Below, one piece after another: positions 13,965-21,578 of a stretch of 64,000 nucleotides of DNA. The stretch is taken from NCBI GenBank assembly GCA_050305405.1, contig JBNLFG010000018.1:19840-83839 (forward strand), read 5' to 3'. This DNA is from Desulfolinea sp050305405. GTDB taxonomy: Bacteria; Chloroflexota; Anaerolineae; Anaerolineales; Villigracilaceae. The notes under the pieces were generated by a model. The model saw only the letters and a program-made list of their open reading frames with translations, made no database searches and was not told the DNA's origin. The translations under genes and the position numbers were made by a program. Within the stretch, counting starts at the first letter, position 1. The number at the start of each line of letters is the position of its first letter.

Positions 13965-15371
13965 ATGGCTTACGAAAAAATTACCGTCCCCGCTGAAGGG
14001 GAAAAGATCACAATGAAAGATGGCGTCTTGCAGGTTCCCGACAATGTTGTGTTGCCCTTCATCGAAGGTGACGGCACCGGTCGTGATATCTGGAAAGCTT
14101 CTGTGCGCGTTTTTGATGCAGCTGTAGAAAAAGCTTACGGCGGCAAACGCAAAATCCACTGGATGGAAGTCTACGCAGGCGAGAAAGCCTACGACCTTTT
14201 CAACGAATGGCTGCCCGCAGAGACCATTACCGCTTTTGAAGAATATGTTGTTGGTATCAAAGGTCCGTTGACCACCCCCATCGGCGGTGGTATCCGTTCT
14301 TTGAATGTTGCGCTCCGCAAACTGCTTGATCTGTATGTCTGCCAACGCCCCGTACAATATATTGAAGGTGTCCCCTCCCCCGTGAAGCACCCCGAATATG
14401 TCGATATGGTCATCTTCCGCGAAAACACCGAAGACATCTATACCGGCGCAGAATTTGAAGAAGGCACCGAAGAAAATAAAGAATTTATCCAAATCTTGAA
14501 AGATAAATTCCCGGACGAATATGCAAAAATCCGCTTCCCCGACACCGCCGGAATCAGTATTAAACCCGTTTCGCAAGAAGGCTCCGCTCGCCTCGTGCGC
14601 GCTGCCATCCAATGGGCGTTAGACAACAACCGTAAAGACGTTAGCCTTGTTCACAAAGGCAACATCATGAAATACACCGAAGGTGCTTTCCGTGGTTGGG
14701 GCTACGAAATTGCTAAAGGTGAGTTCCGCAACGATATTGTCACCGAGCGCGAAACCTGGATTTTGGGCAATAAAGAAGCCAATCCTGACCTGACCGTTGA
14801 AGAAAATGCCAAGATGATCGACCCCGGCTTCGACATGATGGCCCCTGACAAACAAGCTGAGATCGTCGAAGAAGTCAAAGAAGCCCTCGCTCTCTGGGAT
14901 ACCCACGGCGACGGCAAATGGAAGACTAAGCTCAACATCCGCGATACCATCGCTGACATCGTCTTCCAGCAGACCATCACCCGCGCAAAATCCTTCGACG
15001 TGCTCGCCACCATGAACCTGAACGGCGACTACCTTTCTGACGCACTCGCTGCCCAGATCGGCGGCATGGGCATCGCCCCCGGCGCCAACATCAACTACAC
15101 TACCGGTCGCGCCATCTTCGAAGCTACCCACGGCACCGCGCCCAAATATGCCGACCTCGACAAAGTCAACCCCGGCTCGGTCATCCTCTCCGGTGAGATG
15201 ATGTTCCGTTACATGGGCTGGCACGAAGTTGCAGACCTGATCCTCAAAGGCATGAGTGGCGCAGTCGCAGCCAAAACCGTCACCTACGACTTCGAACGTC
15301 TCATGGAAGGCGCAACCCTGCTCAAATGCTCCGAATTTGGCGACGCCATGATCGCCCACATGGATGACTAA
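13965..15371 (+). CDS. icd: Isocitrate dehydrogenase, NADP-type
   Basis: A 468-residue enzyme of the TCA cycle converting isocitrate to 2-oxoglutarate. The start of the fold is FIEGDGTGRDIW (32-43). GGGIRSLNVALR (107-118) contains the substrate-binding Ser112, the residue phosphorylated in E. coli, and RENTEDIYTG (152-161) is the typical active-site segment. The metal-binding region is around ANLNGDYLSD-like MNLNGDYLSD, and ATHGTAPKYA is the cofactor loop typical of bacterial NADP-dependent Icd. It is about 50 residues longer than the E. coli enzyme, mostly in the 310-345 region. Strong ribosome site AAGGAG; single-gene unit with its own promoter and terminator. Confidence 0.95.
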   Translation: MAYEKITVPAEGEKITMKDGVLQVPDNVVLPFIEGDGTGRDIWKASVRVFDAAVEKAYGGKRKIHWMEVYAGEKAYDLFNEWLPAETITAFEEYVVGIKGPLTTPIGGGIRSLNVALRKLLDLYVCQRPVQYIEGVPSPVKHPEYVDMVIFRENTEDIYTGAEFEEGTEENKEFIQILKDKFPDEYAKIRFPDTAGISIKPVSQEGSARLVRAAIQWALDNNRKDVSLVHKGNIMKYTEGAFRGWGYEIAKGEFRNDIVTERETWILGNKEANPDLTVEENAKMIDPGFDMMAPDKQAEIVEEVKEALALWDTHGDGKWKTKLNIRDTIADIVFQQTITRAKSFDVLATMNLNGDYLSDALAAQIGGMGIAPGANINYTTGRAIFEATHGTAPKYADLDKVNPGSVILSGEMMFRYMGWHEVADLILKGMSGAVAAKTVTYDFERLMEGATLLKCSEFGDAMIAHMDD

Positions 15372-15395
15372 GAGACTTTAGTTTTTAGATATTAG

Positions 15396-15430
15396 AAAAA
15401 AGCTCCTTCTCATTGAGAAGGAGCTTTTTT
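15396..15430 (+). terminator. Rho-independent terminator after icd
   Basis: AAAAAAGCTCCTTCTC, loop ATT, then GAGAAGGAGCTTTTTT: a 10-bp perfect GC-rich stem flanked by A and T runs, 25 nt after the icd stop. Confidence 0.95.
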
Positions 15431-15550
15431 AGTTTCTTCTCCCCAATGGAGATGGCGCGTCGCACCCGGCTTTGAACTTGCTTCCGTTTTTCAACAGGAT
15501 GCCCGGCCCGTGCTACAATGGCGCAAAAATAACTCGAAGGAGATACTCCG

Positions 15551-15934
15551 ATGAAAAAAATAATTCTCTTACTCACACTTCTTGCCCTGCTCCTGACGGG
15601 ATGCGGCGACAAAAACGAAGAATTGCTCCCCGCCAGCTACGATATCACAGGTGAATGGACGTTCAGAATGTCTGAGCTAGACCAGCAAAACACCACCTAT
15701 GATAGCGGCACGATTACCTTCACAGGCACAGTTGATGAAGGCACTTTTGTCCGTATTAGTGTCGATGGCAGCGAAACCTCTGGCACCTACGTCGTCAGCA
15801 ATATCGCCTTCAGCCTTGAAGGCGATGACGGCCTCATCGCACAAGGCAGCTTCCCCGAACCCGGCGCCCTCTTTGGTACCTGGGAGTGGGATACCGAAGA
15901 AACCGGCGGCTTGTGGACGGCGGAACAACAGTAG
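15551..15934 (+). CDS. Small lipoprotein of unknown function
   Basis: A 127-residue protein with a lipoprotein signal (LLALLLTGC, Cys18). The mature part has alternating strands (YDITGEWTFRM, GTITFTGTV, GTYVVSNIAFSLEG, LFGTWEWDTEE) suggesting a small beta barrel of the lipocalin-like kind that begins with a GxW motif. Function unknown. The ATG at 15551 has GAAGGAGA upstream, and a promoter-like TGCTACAAT lies at 15511-15519. It is followed by its own terminator. Confidence 0.75.
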   Translation: MKKIILLLTLLALLLTGCGDKNEELLPASYDITGEWTFRMSELDQQNTTYDSGTITFTGTVDEGTFVRISVDGSETSGTYVVSNIAFSLEGDDGLIAQGSFPEPGALFGTWEWDTEETGGLWTAEQQ

Positions 15935-15944
15935 GCTTATAAAG

Positions 15945-15982
15945 AAAGCTGCCAGTCATTTTCGATGTGACTGGCAGCTTTT
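15945..15982. terminator. Bidirectional terminator between convergent genes
   Basis: AAAGCTGCCAGTCA and TGACTGGCAGCTTTT form a 14-bp stem around a 9-nt loop. It can end both the lipoprotein gene (+) and the EamA gene (-). Confidence 0.93.
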
Positions 15983-16016
15983 GCTTTATAGCGAGATTTG
16001 CATTGCATGAAAGGAA

Positions 16017-16913
16017 TTAAACCAAAAACAACGCTGCCACGCCTGCCATTGCGATCAATGTGCCGACGATGGCGCCAAAGCTGAAGCGTTCTTTGAAGAT
16101 GAAATAACCGATCGGTATCAGAAAGATCGGGGGGAGAGCGGTCAGCGTGCTGGCGACGCCCACCTCTACACGTTGCAGGGCAAAGAGCGAGAGCGAAACG
16201 CCCAAAAAGGGACCGGCAAAAGCGCCGCCCATTGTGGCGAGCATCCCCTTGCGATCATTGAAGAAGGTTGAGAGAGTCGCTTTCGCCTGCCCTTGTACCA
16301 AGGTGATTAACCAGAGCAATATCACTGCTGCAACCATGCGGATCAGGTTGGCGGAGATAGGCGAAAACTCGCCACCGACCCCGTTTTTTGCCAGGACAAA
16401 GCCAGTAGCCTGCCCAATGGCACCTGCCAAACCGAATAGAATCCCACGCCCGTATTCGTGGTTGTTTTCGGTATGTCCGTTTTTCTCAAGGATGACCCAG
16501 GCAATCCCGCCGACGGTTAATAGGATGCCGAGAATTTGTCCGCTTGTGAGTTTTTCACCCAGAAATATCCAGGCTTGAATAGCCGCCAAAATTGGCGCGA
16601 GACTCATCATCAGCATCGAAAGGCGCGGGCCGATCAGCACAAAGGCTTGGAAGAGAAAAATATCGCCCAAAACTAAACCGACCACGCCTGAAAGTCCAAG
16701 CCAGAAAAAACGCTCTGGTGCGGCATCGAAGGGAAAAAGGCTGCCCAGTGTGATCCAATGTACAGCGGAGAGTAAGAGAGCGGCTATCACAAGGCGGGTG
16801 CGATTGACAATCAATGATCCTAGCCTACGCCCGGCAAAGGTGAACATGGTGGAGCCAAAAGCAAAACTTAGTGATGTTGCCAGTGCGGCGAGTTCGCCCA
16901 GATAATTTTCCAA
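16017..16913 (-). CDS. EamA/DMT-family transporter
   Basis: A 298-residue integral membrane protein with about ten helices in two EamA repeats (about 5-140 and 155-297). The first repeat ends with QAWIFLGEKLTSGQILGILL and the second with PIGYFIFKERFSFGAIVGTL, the conserved helix-loop pattern with an acidic residue before the last helices. The family exports metabolites such as amino acids or nucleosides; the substrate is not predictable. The start is TTG at 16913: AAAGGAG lies 7 nt upstream and no ATG fits. Its start faces the YihY gene, from which it is divergent. Confidence 0.88.
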   Translation of the reverse strand: MENYLGELAALATSLSFAFGSTMFTFAGRRLGSLIVNRTRLVIAALLLSAVHWITLGSLFPFDAAPERFFWLGLSGVVGLVLGDIFLFQAFVLIGPRLSMLMMSLAPILAAIQAWIFLGEKLTSGQILGILLTVGGIAWVILEKNGHTENNHEYGRGILFGLAGAIGQATGFVLAKNGVGGEFSPISANLIRMVAAVILLWLITLVQGQAKATLSTFFNDRKGMLATMGGAFAGPFLGVSLSLFALQRVEVGVASTLTALPPIFLIPIGYFIFKERFSFGAIVGTLIAMAGVAALFLV

Positions 16914-16973
16914 GAGTTTTCTCCTTTGGGAATGCGCCGATTATACCGCCGAGTTTCGTTTTATAATCAGGTC

Positions 16974-17831
16974 ATGGCTATGACAAAAAAGGAACACTTC
17001 AATATCTGGGTTAATGCCGCAAAAAATGCTTTTTCGCTGAACTCAGTGCTTTCGGCTGCGGGCACGGCTTATTTTGCGGTTTTTTCTTTTTTCCCGTTAA
17101 TTTTGTTGATTGTGGCGGTGGCTAGCTATTGGTTTGATCCGCTTTGGGTGGAAAATGAGTTAATTAACCAGCTTGAATTTGTTGTTCCGAATATTTCGAA
17201 GATACTGGGCGAAAATATTGACTACGTGATACGCTCGCGTTCCACGGCGACGGCTATTGCGTTGGTACTGCTTGCTTGGGCGAGTTCGGGCTTGTTCAGT
17301 GTTATCACGCGAATTTTGGATACAATCTGGAGTGGCAGGCAGAATATGCGCTCTCGACTACGGTACCGCAGTTTGGCTTTTCTTCTCGTCGGGATATTGA
17401 GCTTGGTCGTCCTGATTTTGCTTTTCCTTGAATCTTGGGTTGTGCCCTTGTTTAAGAATTACCTGCCTGAATATCCGAACTTTTGGTACGGCGGCGGAGG
17501 CGTTCTTGTTTCCGCTTTGGTGAACGCTTTGTTATTTGGCATGATCTATCGCTTTTTGCCGCATTCCAGCCCGGATTGGCGCAGTGTTTGGATCGGGGCT
17601 GGCGCGGCGGGGAGTATATGGGCGCTTGCCAAACGTTTTTTTGTGGGCTATGTTGTTCAGCTTCTTTCGACATCCAATTTGGTTTATGGCTCAGTCTCCA
17701 CACTTATGGCATTTATGCTCTGGGTTTATTTAAGTGGGTTGATCTTTTTCTTTGGGGCGTATTTGGGAAGGGGCTACAGTCTGGATGGTCAGGAAGAGCG
17801 CCGTAAAAAGAAGAGACGCTGGAGAGATTGA
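16974..17831 (+). CDS. YihY/BrkB-family membrane protein
   Basis: A 285-residue protein with six helices typical of the YihY family (formerly misnamed ribonuclease BN). The N-terminal LSAAGTAYFAVFSFFPL is the family hallmark, followed by WASSGLFSVITRILDTIW and the C-terminal SLVYGSVS-like NLVYGSVSTLMAFMLWVYLSG. Function in bacteria is unsettled; envelope stability or transport has been suggested. The tail is highly basic (RRKKKRRWRD). ATG at 16974 is chosen. TATAAT at 16962-16967 ends 6 nt before it, so the message may be leaderless; no ribosome site is present. Confidence 0.85.
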   Translation: MAMTKKEHFNIWVNAAKNAFSLNSVLSAAGTAYFAVFSFFPLILLIVAVASYWFDPLWVENELINQLEFVVPNISKILGENIDYVIRSRSTATAIALVLLAWASSGLFSVITRILDTIWSGRQNMRSRLRYRSLAFLLVGILSLVVLILLFLESWVVPLFKNYLPEYPNFWYGGGGVLVSALVNALLFGMIYRFLPHSSPDWRSVWIGAGAAGSIWALAKRFFVGYVVQLLSTSNLVYGSVSTLMAFMLWVYLSGLIFFFGAYLGRGYSLDGQEERRKKKRRWRD

Positions 17832-17918
17832 GGCTGTGATTGGCGTTAAAAAAGATGAAGTGGTACAACAATAGGCACTATATTGTTTTGAGTGCTATTT
17901 TTATTTCAGGAGCATGTC

Positions 17919-18422
17919 TTGCGTGAGTTTCTTTTTCTAACCATTGCCAATCATTTGCCGCGAATAAAATTCCTTGACTATGGTCGTTTTCTTCTTTACA
18001 AACTAGCCGGTATAAAAATATCAGGCCAAGCCTTGATTTTTGGGCCGCTGATTATCCGACCGATTGGTAAGGCGAAAAATATCTATATTGGGGATCACAG
18101 CTTCCTGAATACCTATATCCGCTTTGGCTGCCCGGATGCCCCAATCCGGATTGGGCGCCACTGTCAGATCGGGCCGAGCGTGATGTTTGAGACGGTGAAC
18201 CACGACCTGAACAGTGTGCCCGGCGAAATCCGTTCTACGCAGACGCTACCGATTATTATTGAAGATAATGTCTGGATCGGCGCGGGTGTGATCATTTTAG
18301 CGGGGGTGACGGTCGGGGAAGGGGCAGTCGTTGCCGCTGGTGCGGTAGTGACTAAAGATGTTGCCTCACGAACAATGGTTGGCGGTGTGCCTGCCAAGCT
18401 GATCAAAAAATTAGATGCTTAA
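17919..18422 (+). CDS. Left-handed beta-helix acyltransferase (maltose/CysE-like O-acetyltransferase)
   Basis: A 167-residue trimeric-type acyltransferase. Hexapeptide repeats build the left-handed beta helix: IYIGDHSFLN, IRIGRHCQIG, IIEDNVWIGAGVIILAGV, VGEGAVVAAGAVVT. The sequence ends with the conserved VGGVPAKLIKK, and the HDL segment (ETVNHDLN) holds the catalytic His. It probably acetylates a sugar of a surface glycan, judging from the neighbouring sulfotransferase. Start TTG at 17919 is preferred over an upstream GTG because CAGGAG lies 6 nt before it. Confidence 0.85.
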   Translation: MREFLFLTIANHLPRIKFLDYGRFLLYKLAGIKISGQALIFGPLIIRPIGKAKNIYIGDHSFLNTYIRFGCPDAPIRIGRHCQIGPSVMFETVNHDLNSVPGEIRSTQTLPIIIEDNVWIGAGVIILAGVTVGEGAVVAAGAVVTKDVASRTMVGGVPAKLIKKLDA

Positions 18423-18447
18423 GTGCCTCCCTTTGGAGAATATTTGA

Positions 18448-19362
18448 ATGAGAAAACCGAATTTTGTTGTTGCGGGGGCCCCACGTTGTGGAACGACAGC
18501 GTTATATGCCTATCTTTCTAAACATCCGCAAATTTTTATGTCATATGTGAAGGAATTGAATTACTTCGCAGATGATTTCCCCACAATGCAGAAGATCACC
18601 TATCGAAGCGATGCCGATTACTTGCAACTTTTCTCCGATGCGACCGATTCTCATATTGGCATTGGCGAAGCCTCGCCTTTTTATCTTTTTTCAGATATTG
18701 CTTTTGAGAAAATGCATGCCACATTACCCGATGCAAAGGTGATTGTTAGCTTGCGCAATCCTGTTGATTTTATCCATTCCTTTCACCGGCTGAATTTGAC
18801 GCTTTTACGCGAAGATGAAGCTGATATAAAGAAAGCTTGGGCGTTGCAAGAAGAGCGTAAAGAAGGCAAATCCCTGCCCGCTAATTTGCGTGAGCCTGCC
18901 CTTCTGATGTACGGGGAGTTGGGAAAGTTCAGTCAGTATATCGAGAGATTGTTTGCGATCTATCCGCGCGAGCAGATCAAGGTTGTTTTATTGGATGATT
19001 TGCGGACGGATACAAAGGCCTTCTATGAAGAAGTGCTTGCCTTTTTGGAAATTCCCTCCGATGGCAGGGAAGAGTTTCCACAAGTCAATTCTAATTTTGA
19101 GAATAAGTCCAAATTCTTGGCAAAGATATTCCATCCCACGCCAAAGGTCTATGATTTTTTTATGAAGACCATTTCGCTTTTTGGCGCTGGTTTTATGGAA
19201 AAGGTTTCAATCTTCTACAATAAAATTGAACGTCTGAACACGACGCCCACGAAGCGTTCTGAAATGGATGCAGAATTTCGGGCGTATTTGACCGAGTATT
19301 TCCGCGAAGATGTGGAGAAGTTGGGGAAGTTGATAGACAGAGATTTGAGCGCTTGGCTCTAA
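18448..19362 (+). CDS. Sulfotransferase family protein
   Basis: A 304-residue PAPS-dependent sulfotransferase. APRCGTTALY (11-20) is the 5'-phosphosulfate-binding loop; VIVSLRNPVDFIHSFH near residue 97 is the 3'-phosphate-binding segment with Arg and Ser. KVVLLDDL near 178 is a conserved strand. It would transfer sulfate to a carbohydrate or small molecule; with the acetyltransferase 25 nt upstream it suggests decoration of an extracellular glycan. The ATG at 18448 has TTGGAGAA about 10 nt upstream. Confidence 0.88.
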   Translation: MRKPNFVVAGAPRCGTTALYAYLSKHPQIFMSYVKELNYFADDFPTMQKITYRSDADYLQLFSDATDSHIGIGEASPFYLFSDIAFEKMHATLPDAKVIVSLRNPVDFIHSFHRLNLTLLREDEADIKKAWALQEERKEGKSLPANLREPALLMYGELGKFSQYIERLFAIYPREQIKVVLLDDLRTDTKAFYEEVLAFLEIPSDGREEFPQVNSNFENKSKFLAKIFHPTPKVYDFFMKTISLFGAGFMEKVSIFYNKIERLNTTPTKRSEMDAEFRAYLTEYFREDVEKLGKLIDRDLSAWL

Positions 19363-19366
19363 CGAT

Positions 19367-19393
19367 AAAAACGCCGCAATCGCGGCGTTTTTT
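19367..19393. terminator. Bidirectional terminator between sulfotransferase and AMMECR1 genes
   Basis: AAAAACGCCGC, a 4-nt loop and GCGGCGTTTTTT. The stem has A and T runs on both sides, so it serves both convergent genes. Confidence 0.93.
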
Positions 19394-19957
19394 CTACTCG
19401 TGAAACTCTTCCACCTGATAGATCAAAACATCCAGCTTTTTGCGCTGCCACAAATTGGATGGTGCGCCCATCTTCGCGCATAACTCGCTCAAGAAGACTT
19501 TCGGGTCGGGTAACTGTTCCCAAACCTGGGGTAGGAAGGTGGCGCGCCGATGTCCGTCTTTGAGCACAATGCCGTCCACGCCGGGGCGCAGCTTCTTGAG
19601 TAGGTCGAGGGCATCGTCATAGTCGAGCGGGACGGGTTGGGTTAGGCGTGAGATTTCAATCTCGATCTCAGCCAACTCTTCGGGACGTACGGGCGAGAAA
19701 CGATAGTCGTTCCGGGCGGCTGCGAGGGCATGTTCGCGGACATCCTGAATTAGCGGCTGGTAAGGCTCCAATGCGCCGATGCAGCCACGCAATCTTCCGT
19801 TGATCGTCAGCGTGACGAAAGTGGCGCCATCCGCTTGAAGCAGGGGCGTCTTCGCATGTAGGGGCGGTAATTTTTTACCGCGCAGACCGAGTTCCAGACT
19901 TTCGCGGGCGACTTTCAGCAGAATTTCTTTTTCTTCGGAGGAGAGTTGGTTTTTCAT
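19394..19957 (-). CDS. amrA: AMMECR1-domain protein (AmmeMemoRadiSam system protein A)
   Basis: A 187-residue AMMECR1 domain. FVTLTINGRLRGCIG (47-61) contains the invariant LRGCIG, followed by ALAAARNDYRFSPV, EIEIEISRLTQPVPL and the C-terminal LDVLIYQVEEF. AMMECR1 usually occurs with a Memo protein and a radical SAM protein; neither is in the window. The biochemical role is unknown. It lies 25 nt after the flavin reductase and is probably in one operon. The N-terminal codons for RGKKLPPL include a GTAGGGGCGG/TTACCGC palindrome on the opposite strand. Confidence 0.9.
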   Translation of the reverse strand: MKNQLSSEEKEILLKVARESLELGLRGKKLPPLHAKTPLLQADGATFVTLTINGRLRGCIGALEPYQPLIQDVREHALAAARNDYRFSPVRPEELAEIEIEISRLTQPVPLDYDDALDLLKKLRPGVDGIVLKDGHRRATFLPQVWEQLPDPKVFLSELCAKMGAPSNLWQRKKLDVLIYQVEEFHE

Positions 19958-19982
19958 ATTCCTTCAAGGTTGCATTGCACTT

Positions 19983-20465
19983 TTAACCTATCTTGCCATA
20001 TTTCTGATTGAAATAGAGCAACGGATCGCCATCTTCCTGTGCTTTAGCCTCGATGATTTCCCCGATGAAGAGGGTATTTGTTCCTGTCGGGATGGTGTTG
20101 GTGACGCGGCATTCAAAGAAGCTCAAGCCGCCCTTGATGAAGGGGATTTCGCTGAGTAAATATTCCACTTCACAGCCAGCGAAGCGGTCTTCGGTATCGG
20201 GGATGCGTCCAGCAAAAGCATTGGAGACTTCCTCCTGGTCGGCGGCGAGGATGGTCACGCCGAATTTACCGGCAGCGGTTACAAGGGCGTTGGTTCGGCT
20301 GGTATTGTAGAGCGAAACAGAGAGCAGCGGCGGGTCAAGCGAGAGGGATGTGAATGAGCTAACGGTCATACCATGGCGGGCGCCTTCATATTCAACGCTA
20401 ACAATGGTGATACCGGTTGCCCAATTGCGCATTGCTTTGCGGAGTTCTTCGGGGGTGATGGTCAT
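19983..20465 (-). CDS. Flavin reductase family protein (FMN-binding split barrel)
   Basis: A 160-residue flavin reductase. The N-terminal helix LRKAMRNWATGITIVSV and HGMTVSSFTSLSLDPPLLSVSL are the FMN-binding core of the family; CRVTNTIPTGTNTLFIGEI closes the barrel. It reduces FMN with NAD(P)H to supply a monooxygenase, or acts as a flavoprotein on its own; no monooxygenase partner is adjacent. ATG at 20465 has GGAG 6-7 nt upstream; a start at 20501 would add 12 unconserved residues. Confidence 0.9.
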   Translation of the reverse strand: MTITPEELRKAMRNWATGITIVSVEYEGARHGMTVSSFTSLSLDPPLLSVSLYNTSRTNALVTAAGKFGVTILAADQEEVSNAFAGRIPDTEDRFAGCEVEYLLSEIPFIKGGLSFFECRVTNTIPTGTNTLFIGEIIEAKAQEDGDPLLYFNQKYGKIG

Positions 20466-20774
20466 ATTTTCTCCAGATAGATAAATTTGGGTCTGCTTCA
20501 CCGTTTACGGCGAAGGACAAGCTCATCATACTTGTGGCGTGGTGCTGCGTCAAGCAAGTTTGGTAGATCACGGTTTTATCGCTGAAAGGTGCTTCTTCTG
20601 GAGATGGAAACTTCTTTGCTGCGCATAATCGTAAAGTTTTGACATTGCTTTCTTATTCGCACTTTTTTTGTCCAAAATCTTTCCTTGCTGATTTTATATA
20701 AACTAAGGTACTATTTAAGGTATAAATTTACCAGCCCCACCTATCTTACAAAGACAGGTTATGGAGAGATTTTT
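20466..20774. promoter_or_regulatory. Divergent intergenic region with minus-strand promoter
   Basis: A 309-bp gap between the flavin reductase and amidase genes. On the minus strand TTGACG (20553-20548), a 17-nt spacer and TATGAT (20530-20525) form a good promoter for the flavin reductase and AMMECR1 pair. On the plus strand TTGACA occurs at 20639-20644 but no good -10 follows at normal spacing. No RNA gene or repeat was seen. Confidence 0.6.
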
Positions 20775-21578
20775 TTGGATAAGCAAAATGCCTCACGAAC
20801 GGAATCAAGACAAAAGGAGCGTGAATCGTTGCGCATCCTACCTGCGGTTTTTGGCGTATCCATTTTGCTGGCAACCCTTTTCACTGCATGGACGCCCGGG
20901 GGCATCTTCTCTGGCAATCTATCGCGTAAATTGACCTTATTGCTCACCACTCAACCCGAAGCAAACGTCGTCGCTATCAGCACCTCTTACCCGCAACTAC
21001 ATATTGGGATTGTGGCTGGGCATTGGGGCTATGATTCGGGCGCTGTCTGTCTTGATGGAAACGGCGAAGTGACCCTAACCGAAGCCGAACTCAACCTGAA
21101 AATTGCTTCCCTTGTTCAGCAGCAACTGACCCAGAGCGGATACAAAGTAGACCTGCTCCAGGAGTTTGATCCGCGTCTGGATGGTTATACCGCCGTTGCG
21201 CTGGTTTCGATTCACAACGATTCGTGTGCTTTCATTGATGACAATGCAACCGGCTTCAAACTCTCAGCGGCGATGGATACGCAGGATGTAAACCGCGCCT
21301 CGCGCCTGACGAGCTGCCTGCGGGATCGCTATGGGCGCGCGACAGGCCTGGATTTCCACCCGGGCAGTATTACTTCCGATATGCGTGAGTACCATGCTTT
21401 TACCGAAATCCACGATACAACGATCGCTGCGATCATCGAGACCGGCTTTATGAATCTGGATCGTGAAATTTTAACCCAGCACCCCGATCAGATCGCAGAT
21501 GGGATCGTGCAGGGGATTGAATGTTTTATTAATAACGAGGGCGTTGACGCAACCCCCTCCCCAACGTTTACTCCATGA
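20775..21578 (+). CDS. N-acetylmuramoyl-L-alanine amidase (Amidase_3)
   Basis: A 267-residue zinc amidase that cleaves the bond between muramic acid and the stem peptide. After a membrane helix (about 22-40) the catalytic domain shows all key residues: His83 in GHWG, Glu103 in LTEAELN, His147 in SIHNDS and the catalytic Glu222 in IIETGFMN. The domain is therefore extracytoplasmic. The start is uncertain: an upstream TTG at 20685 would add 30 residues, but TTG at 20775 has GGAGAG before it. The stop overlaps the next gene by ATGA, indicating translational coupling with the first transpeptidase. Confidence 0.87.
   Translation: MDKQNASRTESRQKERESLRILPAVFGVSILLATLFTAWTPGGIFSGNLSRKLTLLLTTQPEANVVAISTSYPQLHIGIVAGHWGYDSGAVCLDGNGEVTLTEAELNLKIASLVQQQLTQSGYKVDLLQEFDPRLDGYTAVALVSIHNDSCAFIDDNATGFKLSAAMDTQDVNRASRLTSCLRDRYGRATGLDFHPGSITSDMREYHAFTEIHDTTIAAIIETGFMNLDREILTQHPDQIADGIVQGIECFINNEGVDATPSPTFTP

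Noticed and set aside
13914..15359. Two long open frames (232 and 246 codons) opposite icd
   Set aside because: Phe/Gly/Val-rich antisense translation of a conserved gene; no independent support.
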